Of a DNA stretch of 46,286 nucleotides, positions 16,446-23,952 are shown in pieces. The notes under the pieces are model-generated. The model did no database searches. It worked only from the letters and a program-made list of their open reading frames with translations, and had not been told where the DNA came from. The DNA is from a virus, in the IMG/VR virus record IMGVR_UViG_3300032284_000725, positions 1 through 46,286 of that record. The stretch is one strand, 5' to 3'. Position 1 is the first letter of the stretch, and each line of letters opens with the position of its first letter. Position numbers and translations under genes: made by a program.

Positions 16446-16825
16446 TGGATAAGATTAACAACCAACCTGAGCTACTTGCCAACAGTGATGCACCATGGCA
16501 GGACCAAGTTGTTGATTATCCTGATGTTGCCGCTTACCTAGACAAGTATCCGGTAGTACCCGGACACATGCTGTTTGTGCCAAAAGACAATAGTATGTCA
16601 AGTCTAACTATTGCGTTTGAAAATGCTGTTAGATATGGCAAGGCAAGAGTAAACTCCAACCAATGGGATGGCTTTAATGTGGGATTTAACTATGGTCAAG
16701 CGGCAGGACAGACTGTGGAATGGGCACACATACATCTAATACCAAGACATGTGGGTGATGTTGAGGATCCAGTGGGTGGTGTGCGCAATACTATTCCAGG
16801 CAAAGGTAACTATAAAAAATGGTAA
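16445..16825 (+). CDS. HIT-like protein with altered histidine triad
   Basis: 126 residues from the ATG at 16445, which shares a base with the previous stop. It is a HIT-fold nucleotide-binding protein: GFNVGFNYGQAAGQTV then Trp93-Ala-His95-Ile-His97 and LIPRH. In HIT enzymes this is HxHxH; the first His is Trp here, while the middle (nucleophile) His and the last are kept. PVVPGHMLFVPK near residues 36-47 matches the family's N-terminal strand. It probably hydrolyses or binds a nucleoside phosphate. Confidence 0.75.
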   Translation: MDKINNQPELLANSDAPWQDQVVDYPDVAAYLDKYPVVPGHMLFVPKDNSMSSLTIAFENAVRYGKARVNSNQWDGFNVGFNYGQAAGQTVEWAHIHLIPRHVGDVEDPVGGVRNTIPGKGNYKKW

Positions 16826-17049
16826 CAAGACACCTAAAACCCTATGAATTCTTTATAAAATGGTCATGTACTGCTCTCGTGATTGCAGGCGCATATTGCA
16901 CGGCACTTGACATTGTACCCCTAAATAAAGTATTATTATTAATAAGCAGCTTTGGTTGGACAGCAATCGGTTTTTTATGGCGTCAACCAAGCCTATGGGT
17001 GTTAAATTTATATCTAATCATTGTTTATGGATGGGGAGTATTAAGATGA
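16819..17049 (+). CDS. small membrane protein
   Basis: 76 residues overlapping the HIT gene's end by 7 bases. Hydrophobic segments at about residues 13-31, 36-53 and 57-74 predict two or three membrane helices, with a basic N-terminus (MVTRHLKPYE) on the cytoplasmic side. No motif is recognised. Confidence 0.6.
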   Translation: MVTRHLKPYEFFIKWSCTALVIAGAYCTALDIVPLNKVLLLISSFGWTAIGFLWRQPSLWVLNLYLIIVYGWGVLR

Positions 17050-17225
17050 TCGTCAGCACTTATGAAGAAGGTACTAGGACAGCAAACGTATGTAAACATA
17101 CACACGATTGGGTCGTTATGGTATACGACAATAACGAATATTTAAAAACAATACTAGCAAGAAACGAAGATGAAGCTGAGATTATTGCGGAAGACTGGGT
17201 GTTAAATGAAATTAAAAGTATCTGA
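17046..17225 (+). CDS. small stand-alone repeat-module protein
   Basis: 59 residues; the ATG at 17046 overlaps the previous stop (ATGA) and is preferred over a longer frame that would run inside the membrane-protein gene. The sequence is one module of DWVVMVYDNNEYLKTILARN then EDEAEIIAEDW, the same strand-then-EA-helix pattern as the C-terminal repeats of the 987-residue protein at 2887 and the 49-residue protein at 31747. Its end overlaps queE by 20 bases. Confidence 0.6.
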   Translation: MIVSTYEEGTRTANVCKHTHDWVVMVYDNNEYLKTILARNEDEAEIIAEDWVLNEIKSI

Positions 17226-18057
17226 GATATTTTATAGTGCGCAGGGCGAAGGTCGTTTTGTTGGAGTGCCTAGTGTATTCTTAAGAACATTTGGCTGTAA
17301 CTTTACCTGTGGTGGATTTGGTATGAAGGATCGCACACAGATGAGCACAGAACGTGAGTTTATTGATCCTAAACAATATAGAATCTACGAAGAACTACCA
17401 CTGGTTACAACAGGCTGTGACAGTTATGCAAGTTGGGATCCAAGATTTAAGAACTTTAGTCCATTGTTAGAAAACGATGCGGTAGTTAAACGCATGTTGG
17501 ATCTAGTGCCTGGCAATAGCTGGCAACTAAAAAACGGCAATGATGTGCATCTTGTTATTACAGGCGGAGAACCTTTATTGGGTTGGCAACGTAGCTATCC
17601 AGAGTTATTAAGCCATAAGGATATGTACAACCTAAAGAATCTAACATTTGAAACAAATGGCACACAAGAACTGCATGAAGACTTTGCCAAATATCTAAAA
17701 CTATGGAATCGTGGCAGTAGAGAAATTACATTTAGTGTAAGTGCTAAACTAAGTGCAAGTGGCGAGCGTTGGGAAGATGCTGTTAAACCTGATATTGTTA
17801 AGAGTTATGAAAAGGTTGGTACTACATATCTTAAGTTTGTAGTTGAAAAACCACAGGACTTTGATGAAGTAGATCGTGCTGTAGAAGTATACCGTAAGGC
17901 AAAATTTAAGGGTGTTGTATACATTATGCCTGTAGGCGGTGTAGTAAAAGTATACGATGGAAATAAATTTAATGTAGCAGATGAATGTATGCTACGTGGC
18001 TATAATTATAGTCCAAGATTGCATGTTGATTTATGGGGTAATAGTTGGGGCAAGTAG
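17206..18057 (+). CDS. queE: 7-carboxy-7-deazaguanine synthase (QueE)
   Basis: 283 residues, a radical-SAM enzyme that converts carboxy-tetrahydropterin to 7-carboxy-7-deazaguanine. N-terminal FYSAQGEGRFVGVPSVFLR and TGGEPL near residue 122 are typical of QueE. The 4Fe-4S cysteines are Cys31 and Cys35 (GCNFTC) and, after an insertion, Cys71 (TGCDSYASWD), a CX3C-X35-C spacing instead of the usual short motif. All three ligands are present, so activity is expected. FETNGTQ and a C-terminal HVDLWGNSWGK complete the fold. It supplies QueC. Confidence 0.93.
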   Translation: MKLKVSEIFYSAQGEGRFVGVPSVFLRTFGCNFTCGGFGMKDRTQMSTEREFIDPKQYRIYEELPLVTTGCDSYASWDPRFKNFSPLLENDAVVKRMLDLVPGNSWQLKNGNDVHLVITGGEPLLGWQRSYPELLSHKDMYNLKNLTFETNGTQELHEDFAKYLKLWNRGSREITFSVSAKLSASGERWEDAVKPDIVKSYEKVGTTYLKFVVEKPQDFDEVDRAVEVYRKAKFKGVVYIMPVGGVVKVYDGNKFNVADECMLRGYNYSPRLHVDLWGNSWGK

Positions 18058-18058
18058 T

Positions 18059-18229
18059 ATGGAGATAACTACTAATACAATTAAGATTAGTCCATTAGTA
18101 GAACCTAGCGCAAGACAGGCATGTCTACAGGATAGTCAACAGTGCAGATTAGATGGCACAGCAGTAGTATTAATCGTATTGTTTATATTAATAGCTGTAC
18201 TGTATGTATGGTGGGACAACAGGAAATAA
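18059..18229 (+). CDS. single-helix membrane protein
   Basis: 56 residues from the ATG at 18059, one base after the queE stop (TAGTATG); a longer upstream frame would lie inside queE. It has a polar N-terminal half with two Cys (QACLQDSQQC), one membrane helix at about residues 33-50 (AVVLIVLFILIAVLYVWW), and a short basic end. Unknown function; the size and topology fit small phage membrane effectors. Confidence 0.55.
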   Translation: MEITTNTIKISPLVEPSARQACLQDSQQCRLDGTAVVLIVLFILIAVLYVWWDNRK

Positions 18230-18238
18230 GGAAAAGAT

Positions 18239-18601
18239 ATGTTAGATAACATTAAAAAATTGCTGAAAAGCAAACCGAAAAAAGAAACAGTTAAAAAGTC
18301 TGCTAAAGAAGTAGCAACTGAAAAAAGAGAACCATATGTTGAGATTATTAGTATTAACATAGATGGCACAGATCCAGGACAAGGCAGTTTTGAATTGGAT
18401 TGGAATGATATATTTGTTGCTAGATTAGTCAAAGCTGGATATCAAGGCAAGACAGACCAAGACATTGTAGACAATTGGTTTAAAACGGTATGCCGTAATG
18501 TTGCCATTGAAACATATGAACAGGACCAAGCAGACCCAACAAATCGTACCCCCGAAGCTAACCGCCGAGACCTCGGCAATGGAAGGACAGAAGTATCCTA
18601 G
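18239..18601 (+). CDS. conserved phage protein, basic N-terminus
   Basis: 120 residues. The first 30 are Lys-rich (MLDNIKKLLKSKPKKETVKK), then VEIISINIDGTDPGQGSFELDWNDIF and a helix GKTDQDIVDNWFKTVCRNV. I recall similar proteins in marine T4-like phages, always of unknown function. A ribosome site AAGGAAAAG precedes the ATG. It ends 2 bases before the promoter for the exonuclease gene. Confidence 0.65.
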   Translation: MLDNIKKLLKSKPKKETVKKSAKEVATEKREPYVEIISINIDGTDPGQGSFELDWNDIFVARLVKAGYQGKTDQDIVDNWFKTVCRNVAIETYEQDQADPTNRTPEANRRDLGNGRTEVS

Positions 18602-18603
18602 CC

Positions 18604-18632
18604 TTGACATTTTGGATATCTTGTGTTAATAT
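18604..18632 (+). promoter_or_regulatory. promoter giving a leaderless exonuclease mRNA
   Basis: TTGACA (18604-18609), 17-base spacer, TAATAT (18627-18632). The usual start 7 bases beyond the -10 box is 18639, the first base of the ATG, so the mRNA would have no leader. No Shine-Dalgarno is visible before this gene. Confidence 0.7.
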
Positions 18633-18638
18633 AGTTAC

Positions 18639-19649
18639 ATGAGATACTTACTAGTCGATTTAGCGAATTCTTTCTTTAGAGCAAGACATTCTGCACACAG
18701 AGCAAGCGGCCTTGATGAAAAGGTTGCTTTTGCTATTCACTTAACTATAGCTGGCATTAACAAGAGCTGGCGTGATCAGAAAGCAGATCACGTTATATTT
18801 TGTTTAGAAGGTCGTAGCTGGCGTAAAAAATTCTATCCACCCTATAAAGCAAACAGAAGTGTTGCTCGCGCCGCTTTAACAGAAAGCCAGCAGGAAGAAG
18901 AAACGGCATTTTTTGCTGCGTTGGATGACTTGCAGGCATTTGTAAGAGAAAAAACTAACTGTACCGTATTAAGACATGAAGAGCTCGAGGCAGATGACTT
19001 AATTGCAGGTTGGATACAGAGCCATCCAGATGATCAGCATGTTATAGTTAGCAGTGACAGCGATTTCCATCAGCTATTAGCTGATAACGTAAAACAATAC
19101 AATGGCGTAAGTGATGAATTACATACGCTAGAAGGTATATTTGATAAAAAAGGCAAAATGGTTATTGATAAGAAAACCAAAGAACCTAAAAAGATACCTA
19201 ATCCTAAATTTATACTGTTTGAAAAATGTATGCGTGGCGATCCCACTGACAATGTGTTTAGTGCATACCCAGGTGTGCGTACTAAAGGCAGTAAAAATAA
19301 AGTTGGTCTAGAAGAAGCATTTGCAGACAAGGACCGTAAAGGCTATAACTGGAATAACATGATGTTACAGCGTTGGGTAGATCACAATGGTGAAGAACAT
19401 CGGGTATTAGATGACTATGAGCGTAATAGGACTCTTGTTGATCTTACAGCACAACCTGACTATATAAGAGAAAAGATACAGCAGACTATTAAGGAAAATG
19501 TAATTTTAAAGAACAGACCAATGGTTGGTGCACAGTTCTTAAAATTCTGCGGCAAGTACGACCTCGTTAAACTAAGTGAAAATGCAAATACTATAGCAGA
19601 ATGGCTATGCAGTCCATACCCAGAAAGGACATTAGAAAATGTTAATTAA
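18639..19649 (+). CDS. rnh: 5'-3' exonuclease / flap endonuclease (T4 RNase H-like)
   Basis: 336 residues (T4 Rnh 305). The FEN-family core is clear: MRYLLVDLANSFFRAR, an Arg/Lys pair in WRKKFYPPYKANR, the metal-binding ELEADDLI, SSDSDFHQLL, and GDPTDNV. In T4 this enzyme removes RNA primers and flaps on the lagging strand. It probably works with the polymerase and clamp. The ATG at 18639 lies at the predicted transcription start, so it may be translated from a leaderless mRNA. Confidence 0.9.
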   Translation: MRYLLVDLANSFFRARHSAHRASGLDEKVAFAIHLTIAGINKSWRDQKADHVIFCLEGRSWRKKFYPPYKANRSVARAALTESQQEEETAFFAALDDLQAFVREKTNCTVLRHEELEADDLIAGWIQSHPDDQHVIVSSDSDFHQLLADNVKQYNGVSDELHTLEGIFDKKGKMVIDKKTKEPKKIPNPKFILFEKCMRGDPTDNVFSAYPGVRTKGSKNKVGLEEAFADKDRKGYNWNNMMLQRWVDHNGEEHRVLDDYERNRTLVDLTAQPDYIREKIQQTIKENVILKNRPMVGAQFLKFCGKYDLVKLSENANTIAEWLCSPYPERTLENVN

Positions 19650-20235
19650 TAAAAAATATCTTAACAAACTAGCTGTAAAAACTATTGATGTTGCCGAACT
19701 AGACAAAGCCACCGACATTTGTAAGATTATGAAGGCATACGATATTAAAAAATACTGCTATCAGATCATATACAAAGGTATAGTATTAAAATATGGCAAG
19801 AGTGCAGATAAATGTAGAGTACATGGCGAAAGACTTTACAGACAGATAGGTAACTGTAATGGCTGGGATAAAAAACTAACAGGTCCAAGTGGTGAAGAAT
19901 GGCGAGATATTGAAAAACGTTTTAAAAAAATGTATGGCTTTCCTGTAGACAAGGATTATGTAAAAATACGTATATGGAACTTAACAGACTATCCATTTGT
20001 CAGCATAGATACCAATACAGAAATAACCGCTATTGAGGGTTTTTTAATTGAGCAGTATATAAACGCAGTAGGCGAACCGCCAATAGGTAACCTCAGAGAC
20101 GAGCATGTTGCTATACGTAAATCTTTTATACCAGAAAAATTATTTAAAAACCTATTTGAAACTCAGAAAGTAATTAATGATATCAAACCAAAATTATCTC
20201 GCGTTAGATCTAGAATTAAATCAACCAAGCGGTAA
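19639..20235 (+). CDS. GIY-YIG-like nuclease (tentative)
   Basis: 198 residues overlapping the exonuclease end by 11 bases. YQIIYKGIVLKYGKSADK could be the GIY-(x)-YIG strand pair, followed by a basic helix (GERLYRQIGNC), a strand VKIRIWNLT, and EGFLIEQYINAVGEPPIGN, where Glu and Asn fit the GIY-YIG metal and active-site positions. The GIY and YIG motifs themselves are degenerate. If right, it is a DNA endonuclease beside two exonucleases. The end overlaps the next gene by 59 bases. Confidence 0.5.
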   Translation: MLINKKYLNKLAVKTIDVAELDKATDICKIMKAYDIKKYCYQIIYKGIVLKYGKSADKCRVHGERLYRQIGNCNGWDKKLTGPSGEEWRDIEKRFKKMYGFPVDKDYVKIRIWNLTDYPFVSIDTNTEITAIEGFLIEQYINAVGEPPIGNLRDEHVAIRKSFIPEKLFKNLFETQKVINDIKPKLSRVRSRIKSTKR

Positions 20236-20758
20236 AATAATACAGGTAGGTGTTGCCATAGGCAGTATACAGGATAAGTTTGAAGACTATGTTGTGCGCA
20301 AATGGTATATAGATCCTCAAGAACCTATCAGTGAATTTATCAACAACCTAACAGGCATAACAGATGCTGACATACGTGCTGAAAGCTATAGCCATGACCA
20401 TGTGGCTAGAGAGCTAAGTGCTCTTATAAGAGAACACAATACATTCATAAATCCTGTAACATGGGGTGGCGGCGATAGTCGTGAACTACTAGATGAATTC
20501 TGTAAGAATCATGCAGACTTTCCACATTTTGGACGTCGTTGGATCGATGTTAAAACTTGGTACACATATCTAATGTTATCAAAAGGTAAGAATCCTACCG
20601 GTGGACTGTCAAGTGCAATGGGTTACTTTAAACTGCATTTTAAAGGCAAAGCACACAGGGCAGATGTTGATGCGGCCAATACACTAGCACTGTTTTTTAA
20701 ATTATTAGAACGTCAGGCACAGTTAGAAAGTATAACCGAAGCGGCAAAACATGTTTGA
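20177..20758 (+). CDS. DnaQ-like 3'-5' exonuclease
   Basis: 193 residues, DEDDh type. Exo I: LALDLELNQPSG with Asp11 and Glu13. A later LTGITDADIRAESY and WGGGDSRELLDEF give exo II, and KAHRADVDAANTLAL gives the exo III His/Asp. The fold matches epsilon-like or oligoribonuclease-like exonucleases. The ATG at 20177 lies 59 bases inside the previous gene; no later start keeps the exo I motif. Confidence 0.85.
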   Translation: MISNQNYLALDLELNQPSGKIIQVGVAIGSIQDKFEDYVVRKWYIDPQEPISEFINNLTGITDADIRAESYSHDHVARELSALIREHNTFINPVTWGGGDSRELLDEFCKNHADFPHFGRRWIDVKTWYTYLMLSKGKNPTGGLSSAMGYFKLHFKGKAHRADVDAANTLALFFKLLERQAQLESITEAAKHV

Positions 20759-20783
20759 CTTATTGAAAATATCTAAATATAAT
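20734..20783 (+). promoter_or_regulatory. sigma70-type promoter with upstream TAACCGAA
   Basis: TTGACT (20755-20760), 17-base spacer, TATAAT (20778-20783). TAACCGAA at 20734-20741 lies 13 bases upstream of the -35 box. The start near 20790 would give a leader of about 107 bases for the inositol-phosphate synthase gene. Confidence 0.85.
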
Positions 20784-20840
20784 AGTAAGTTAACGAGGTA
20801 TATTTTAATTAATATTAATCATTTAAATAATTTTTTAGCT

Positions 20841-20869
20841 GGGCCTACTCTCGTCCCGAGCCAATGCCC
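20841..20869 (+). promoter_or_regulatory. nested stem-loop in inositol-synthase leader
   Basis: GGGC (20841-20844)/GCCC (20866-20869) encloses CTCG (20850-20853)-TCC-CGAG (20857-20860), with symmetrical 5-base internal sides (CTACT, CCAAT). It is an unusually GC-rich island in this AT-rich gap, preceded by a T-run. The Shine-Dalgarno AAAGGGG follows at about 20885. Possible regulatory RNA or stabiliser. Confidence 0.4.
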
Positions 20870-20896
20870 ATATAAACTGAAATAAAGGGGAAATAC

Positions 20897-22108
20897 ATGT
20901 CTAAAAAAATTAAAGTAGCAGTAGTAGGTGTAGGTAATTGTTTTAGTAGTCTATATCAAGGTTTGGAGTATTACAAAGACCATGATGAAGATGCAGAGGG
21001 CAGTACTATACCTGGTGTAATGTTTAGTAGAATTGGTGGATACCATCCAGCAGATATCCAGATCGTTGCGGCATTTGATGTTGATAGACGTAAAGTGGGT
21101 AGGCCAGTGGGTGAGGCAATATTTGCACATCCTAACTGTGCTAGGGTTTTCTGTAAAGATGTACCTGATGGTCCTATAGTACAGATGGGTCCAGTGCTAG
21201 ATGGTGTCAGTGATTACATGCAGAAACAGCCTGAAAAATATGGTTTCCGTGTTAGCAATGAAGATGTTGCAGATGTTGATGCTGTATTAAAAGCCAGTGG
21301 CGCAGAAATGATCATTAATTACTTGCCTGTGGGTAGCCAAGAAGCTACAGAATGGTGGGCAGATAAATGTATTGAATTGGGCCTGGGCTTTGTAAACTGT
21401 ATTCCTGTATTAACGGTTAATCATCCAGACTGGGAAACTAAATTTATTAAAGCAGGTATACCATATATTGGCAGTGATATGAAAAGCCAGTTTGGTGCAA
21501 GTATCCTTAGTCAGATGTTACAGGAATTGGCATTTGGTCGTGGTATGTTAGTTGATTACCACCAACAGATTAATGTAGGTGGCAACACAGACTTTAACAA
21601 CATGATGGTACAGTCTAGACTTAAACATAAAAAAGTAAGTAAAGAAAATGTTATTCGTGCGCAGAACGACATACGTGGTATACCTGTAGAAGCAGACAGT
21701 TTGTTTGCAGGACCTAGTACGTTTATTCCTTACCTAAAGGATAATAAGATTGCTTATTTTAACTTACACTTACGTGGCTTTGGTGATGCACCAGTTACTG
21801 TGGATGTTAAGTTAAGTGTACAAGACAGTGAAAACTCTAGCGGTGTAGTAATTGATGCTGTTAGATATCTTAGAGTTGCTAAAGAACTAGGTGTTGTAGG
21901 TTGCTTACGTGGTCCTAGTGCGTTTACACAAAAGAGTCCACCTAAACAACTTACATATGATGTAAGCTATGCTGAATGCGAAGCATTAGCAAAACGCGAG
22001 CTAACTGATATTACTAAACGTCAGCTGACTGAACAAGATGCTATTGCGTTTGCATGGGAAGAGTTTAACAGCGGTGGCATGGATTATCTAAGACTTATTA
22101 ATGAATAG
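20897..22108 (+). CDS. ino1: myo-inositol-phosphate synthase-like protein
   Basis: 403 residues of the MIPS family in its shorter archaeal/actinobacterial form. It converts glucose-6-phosphate to inositol 3-phosphate using NAD. The Rossmann start VAVVGVGNCFSSLYQGLEYY, NYLPVGSQEATEWW, FVNCIPV, GSDMKSQFGAS and especially GGNTDFNNM with the following KKVSKENV are family hallmarks. GFGDAPVTVDVKLSVQDSENSSG is the catalytic-domain segment. It has a strong promoter, a structured leader, and overlaps a HAD phosphatase gene by 8 bases, so the pair may make free inositol. This is an uncommon gene for a phage; an auxiliary metabolic role is inferred. Confidence 0.88.
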   Translation: MSKKIKVAVVGVGNCFSSLYQGLEYYKDHDEDAEGSTIPGVMFSRIGGYHPADIQIVAAFDVDRRKVGRPVGEAIFAHPNCARVFCKDVPDGPIVQMGPVLDGVSDYMQKQPEKYGFRVSNEDVADVDAVLKASGAEMIINYLPVGSQEATEWWADKCIELGLGFVNCIPVLTVNHPDWETKFIKAGIPYIGSDMKSQFGASILSQMLQELAFGRGMLVDYHQQINVGGNTDFNNMMVQSRLKHKKVSKENVIRAQNDIRGIPVEADSLFAGPSTFIPYLKDNKIAYFNLHLRGFGDAPVTVDVKLSVQDSENSSGVVIDAVRYLRVAKELGVVGCLRGPSAFTQKSPPKQLTYDVSYAECEALAKRELTDITKRQLTEQDAIAFAWEEFNSGGMDYLRLINE

Positions 22109-22469
22109 TTTTGATATCGATGGGGTAATCTACATGGGCAAAGTTCATACAGGTGTGTGGCCTGGTCCCAATGATGTTATCATAACTGGTCGTAGTTTTG
22201 AAGAAGAATCTGAAACACTTGAGATGTTGCGTGCCCGTGGCATAGACAACAAGGTGTATTTTAATCCCTTGGCATACGAAGAAAAAACTCGGTCAACATC
22301 TGGCTTGCATAAAGCTAAAACTATTGCTAAACTAAATGTAAAGATACATTTTGAAGATGATCCTATACAGGCTAAGGCTATTAGGGATCTATGTCCAGAT
22401 GTTACAGTGGTTATGCTAGAGCATGACTTAATAGAAAAAGAAAACAAGCGACACAAGGATTGGCAATGA
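22101..22469 (+). CDS. HAD-superfamily phosphatase-like protein
   Basis: 122 residues with the core HAD motifs: FDIDGV (Asp5, Asp7), VIITGRS, a Lys in SGLHKAKTI, and HFEDDP. It lacks a cap domain, as small phage and polynucleotide phosphatases do. It overlaps the inositol-phosphate synthase by 8 bases and QueC by 4, so translation is coupled. One reading is that it dephosphorylates inositol phosphate; a nucleotide or DNA-end phosphatase is equally possible from sequence. Confidence 0.75.
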   Translation: MNSFDIDGVIYMGKVHTGVWPGPNDVIITGRSFEEESETLEMLRARGIDNKVYFNPLAYEEKTRSTSGLHKAKTIAKLNVKIHFEDDPIQAKAIRDLCPDVTVVMLEHDLIEKENKRHKDWQ

Positions 22470-23224
22470 AAATAGTAATCTTATACAGTGGTGGATTAGA
22501 CAGTTACCTAATGTTAAAATGGGCTGAGAAGTATCACCCCACAGCAGAAGTAAAATGTCTATACTATGCTCATGGTGCAGAGAGTGAACAGGAAGAAATC
22601 AGTCTACTACCAGACTATGTAGAAGTTAGACAGATGCAGTGGCTAGGTGATACTATTAAACCACAGCCTAAAAAGTCTGATCCATTTGCTGGTGCTATCT
22701 ATATACCTGGACGTAATCTTGCTTTTGTAACATTAGCTGCATGCCAAGAACTACCAGATGAGATATGGTTAGGTGTGTTAGCAGATGAAAACAATGAACA
22801 GGCCACAGATAAGAATGATAAATTCCGTAACCTTGCTATGGAATCTATAAACTATGCATTGAGTCCTTTTGTAGATAAGGTTAACATACGTTTTCCATTT
22901 GCAGAGGCAGACTTTACTAAGTTAGATACTGTACGTTGGGCATTAGACAATGGCGTACCCAAGCAGGAGATAGAAAAGACAGTAAGCTGTTGGCACGCAC
23001 ATGATGGTAAACATTGTGGCAAATGTAAACAATGCGTTAAACGATTCTTGGTGTTTGATGCCGTTGGTCTTAAAACAGATTATGTTGTTGAACCTATGTC
23101 AGTGCCTGCTCAGGTAGAACTATGTGATAGATATGTTGTGCTGGTAGACGGTGGAGGTGGCAACGCAGATGAGATTGCTATGTCTAACATGATTAAAGCA
23201 TATAGATCAAAAGCACATGACTAG
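22466..23224 (+). CDS. queC: 7-cyano-7-deazaguanine synthase (QueC)
   Basis: 252 residues from the ATG at 22466 (ATGA overlap with the previous stop; AAGGA 6 bases upstream); a TTG two codons earlier is less likely. It uses ATP and ammonia to turn carboxy-deazaguanine into preQ0. The ATP-pyrophosphatase P-loop SGGLDS is at residues 9-14, PGRNLAF follows, and a C-terminal zinc site is given by CWHAHDGKHCGKCKQC. No glutamine amidotransferase domain is fused, so this is not the GAT-QueC of archaeosine-type phages and the end product is probably preQ0. Confidence 0.93.
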   Translation: MKIVILYSGGLDSYLMLKWAEKYHPTAEVKCLYYAHGAESEQEEISLLPDYVEVRQMQWLGDTIKPQPKKSDPFAGAIYIPGRNLAFVTLAACQELPDEIWLGVLADENNEQATDKNDKFRNLAMESINYALSPFVDKVNIRFPFAEADFTKLDTVRWALDNGVPKQEIEKTVSCWHAHDGKHCGKCKQCVKRFLVFDAVGLKTDYVVEPMSVPAQVELCDRYVVLVDGGGGNADEIAMSNMIKAYRSKAHD

Positions 23225-23678
23225 GATTAATGCAGATTTAGATCCAAAACGATTAACAGATCAGCATCTTATGGCAGAGTATCAAGAACTTGCAATGGTC
23301 CATGCTAGTCTGCGACGAAGCCTACGCAGTAAACCTGCCCACGAAGTCCTAAAAAAGATACCAGCACAATACATGTTAGGCAAAGGACATGTTACTTTTT
23401 TCTATAACAAATTAACTTTTTTAGAAAAGAGATACCTACAGTTAATAGCTGAATTAAAGGCAAGAAACTATAACCTTAATCCAAACCGCAAGTTTATCCA
23501 TGAAGGTGAGTTTCCTGTAGAATTTTATAATGACTGGCAAGCCAACAATAACGACAGACGTATTATTGCAGAACGGTTAGTGAGTAGGATTAAAGAAAAA
23601 CCGCAGTGGTACAGATACTATAGCAGTAAAATAGATGAAGAGTTCATTGACAGAACATATGGCATATATTTTAGTTGA
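23217..23678 (+). CDS. denV: pyrimidine-dimer DNA glycosylase (endonuclease V, DenV)
   Basis: 153 residues (T4 DenV 138). MTRIN keeps the catalytic Thr2 and Arg3; DQHLMAEYQEL supplies His17 and Glu24, matching T4 His16 and Glu23 with a one-residue insertion. LGKGHVTFFYNKLTFLEKR and the aromatic QWYRYYSSKI end are also conserved. The enzyme cuts the glycosidic bond at UV dimers and then the backbone, which suggests a phage exposed to sunlight. Coupled to queC by an 8-base overlap. Confidence 0.93.
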   Translation: MTRINADLDPKRLTDQHLMAEYQELAMVHASLRRSLRSKPAHEVLKKIPAQYMLGKGHVTFFYNKLTFLEKRYLQLIAELKARNYNLNPNRKFIHEGEFPVEFYNDWQANNNDRRIIAERLVSRIKEKPQWYRYYSSKIDEEFIDRTYGIYFS

Positions 23679-23703
23679 CATTAACCGAAAATACAGATAT
23701 ACT
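23675..23703 (+). promoter_or_regulatory. promoter with TTAACCGAAA spacer element, leaderless
   Basis: TTGACA (23675-23680), 17-base spacer, TATACT (23698-23703). TTAACCGAAA fills 23681-23690, right after the -35 box. The predicted start lies at the ATG (23710), so the transcript would be leaderless. Confidence 0.75.
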
Positions 23704-23709
23704 ATTAAT

Positions 23710-23952
23710 ATGAATAAAGAAATAGAAAAAATAGCAGAGCAAGCAGATATATTAGTAACAGATGAATTAATATACTTCTACAGGCTAGTAGGCGAACGCT
23801 GTGCAGATATGTGCGGTAGCCAGGCAGATCAGAAGAGTATCCGACGTCACTTTGGATTAGACTATAGAGATGGTCCTACTCACTTTCAAGATAACCGGCA
23901 CTTAGAAACACAGTATGACTGGAGTAAACATTACATTGAGGAAAAGAAATAA
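23710..23952 (+). CDS. hypothetical protein from a leaderless mRNA
   Basis: 80 residues. The ATG at 23710 is chosen because it lies 6 bases after a TATACT -10 box; an earlier in-frame start would precede the promoter. It is acidic and helical, with two Cys around residues 31-35 (RCADMCGSQ) and no recognised family. It ends directly before queD, so the promoter would also drive queD. Confidence 0.6.
   Translation: MNKEIEKIAEQADILVTDELIYFYRLVGERCADMCGSQADQKSIRRHFGLDYRDGPTHFQDNRHLETQYDWSKHYIEEKK

Noticed and set aside
16880-16960. TTGACA with downstream TATTATT inside the membrane-protein gene
   Set aside because: Lies within a short overlapping gene run, -10 match is poor and position makes no sense for a start.
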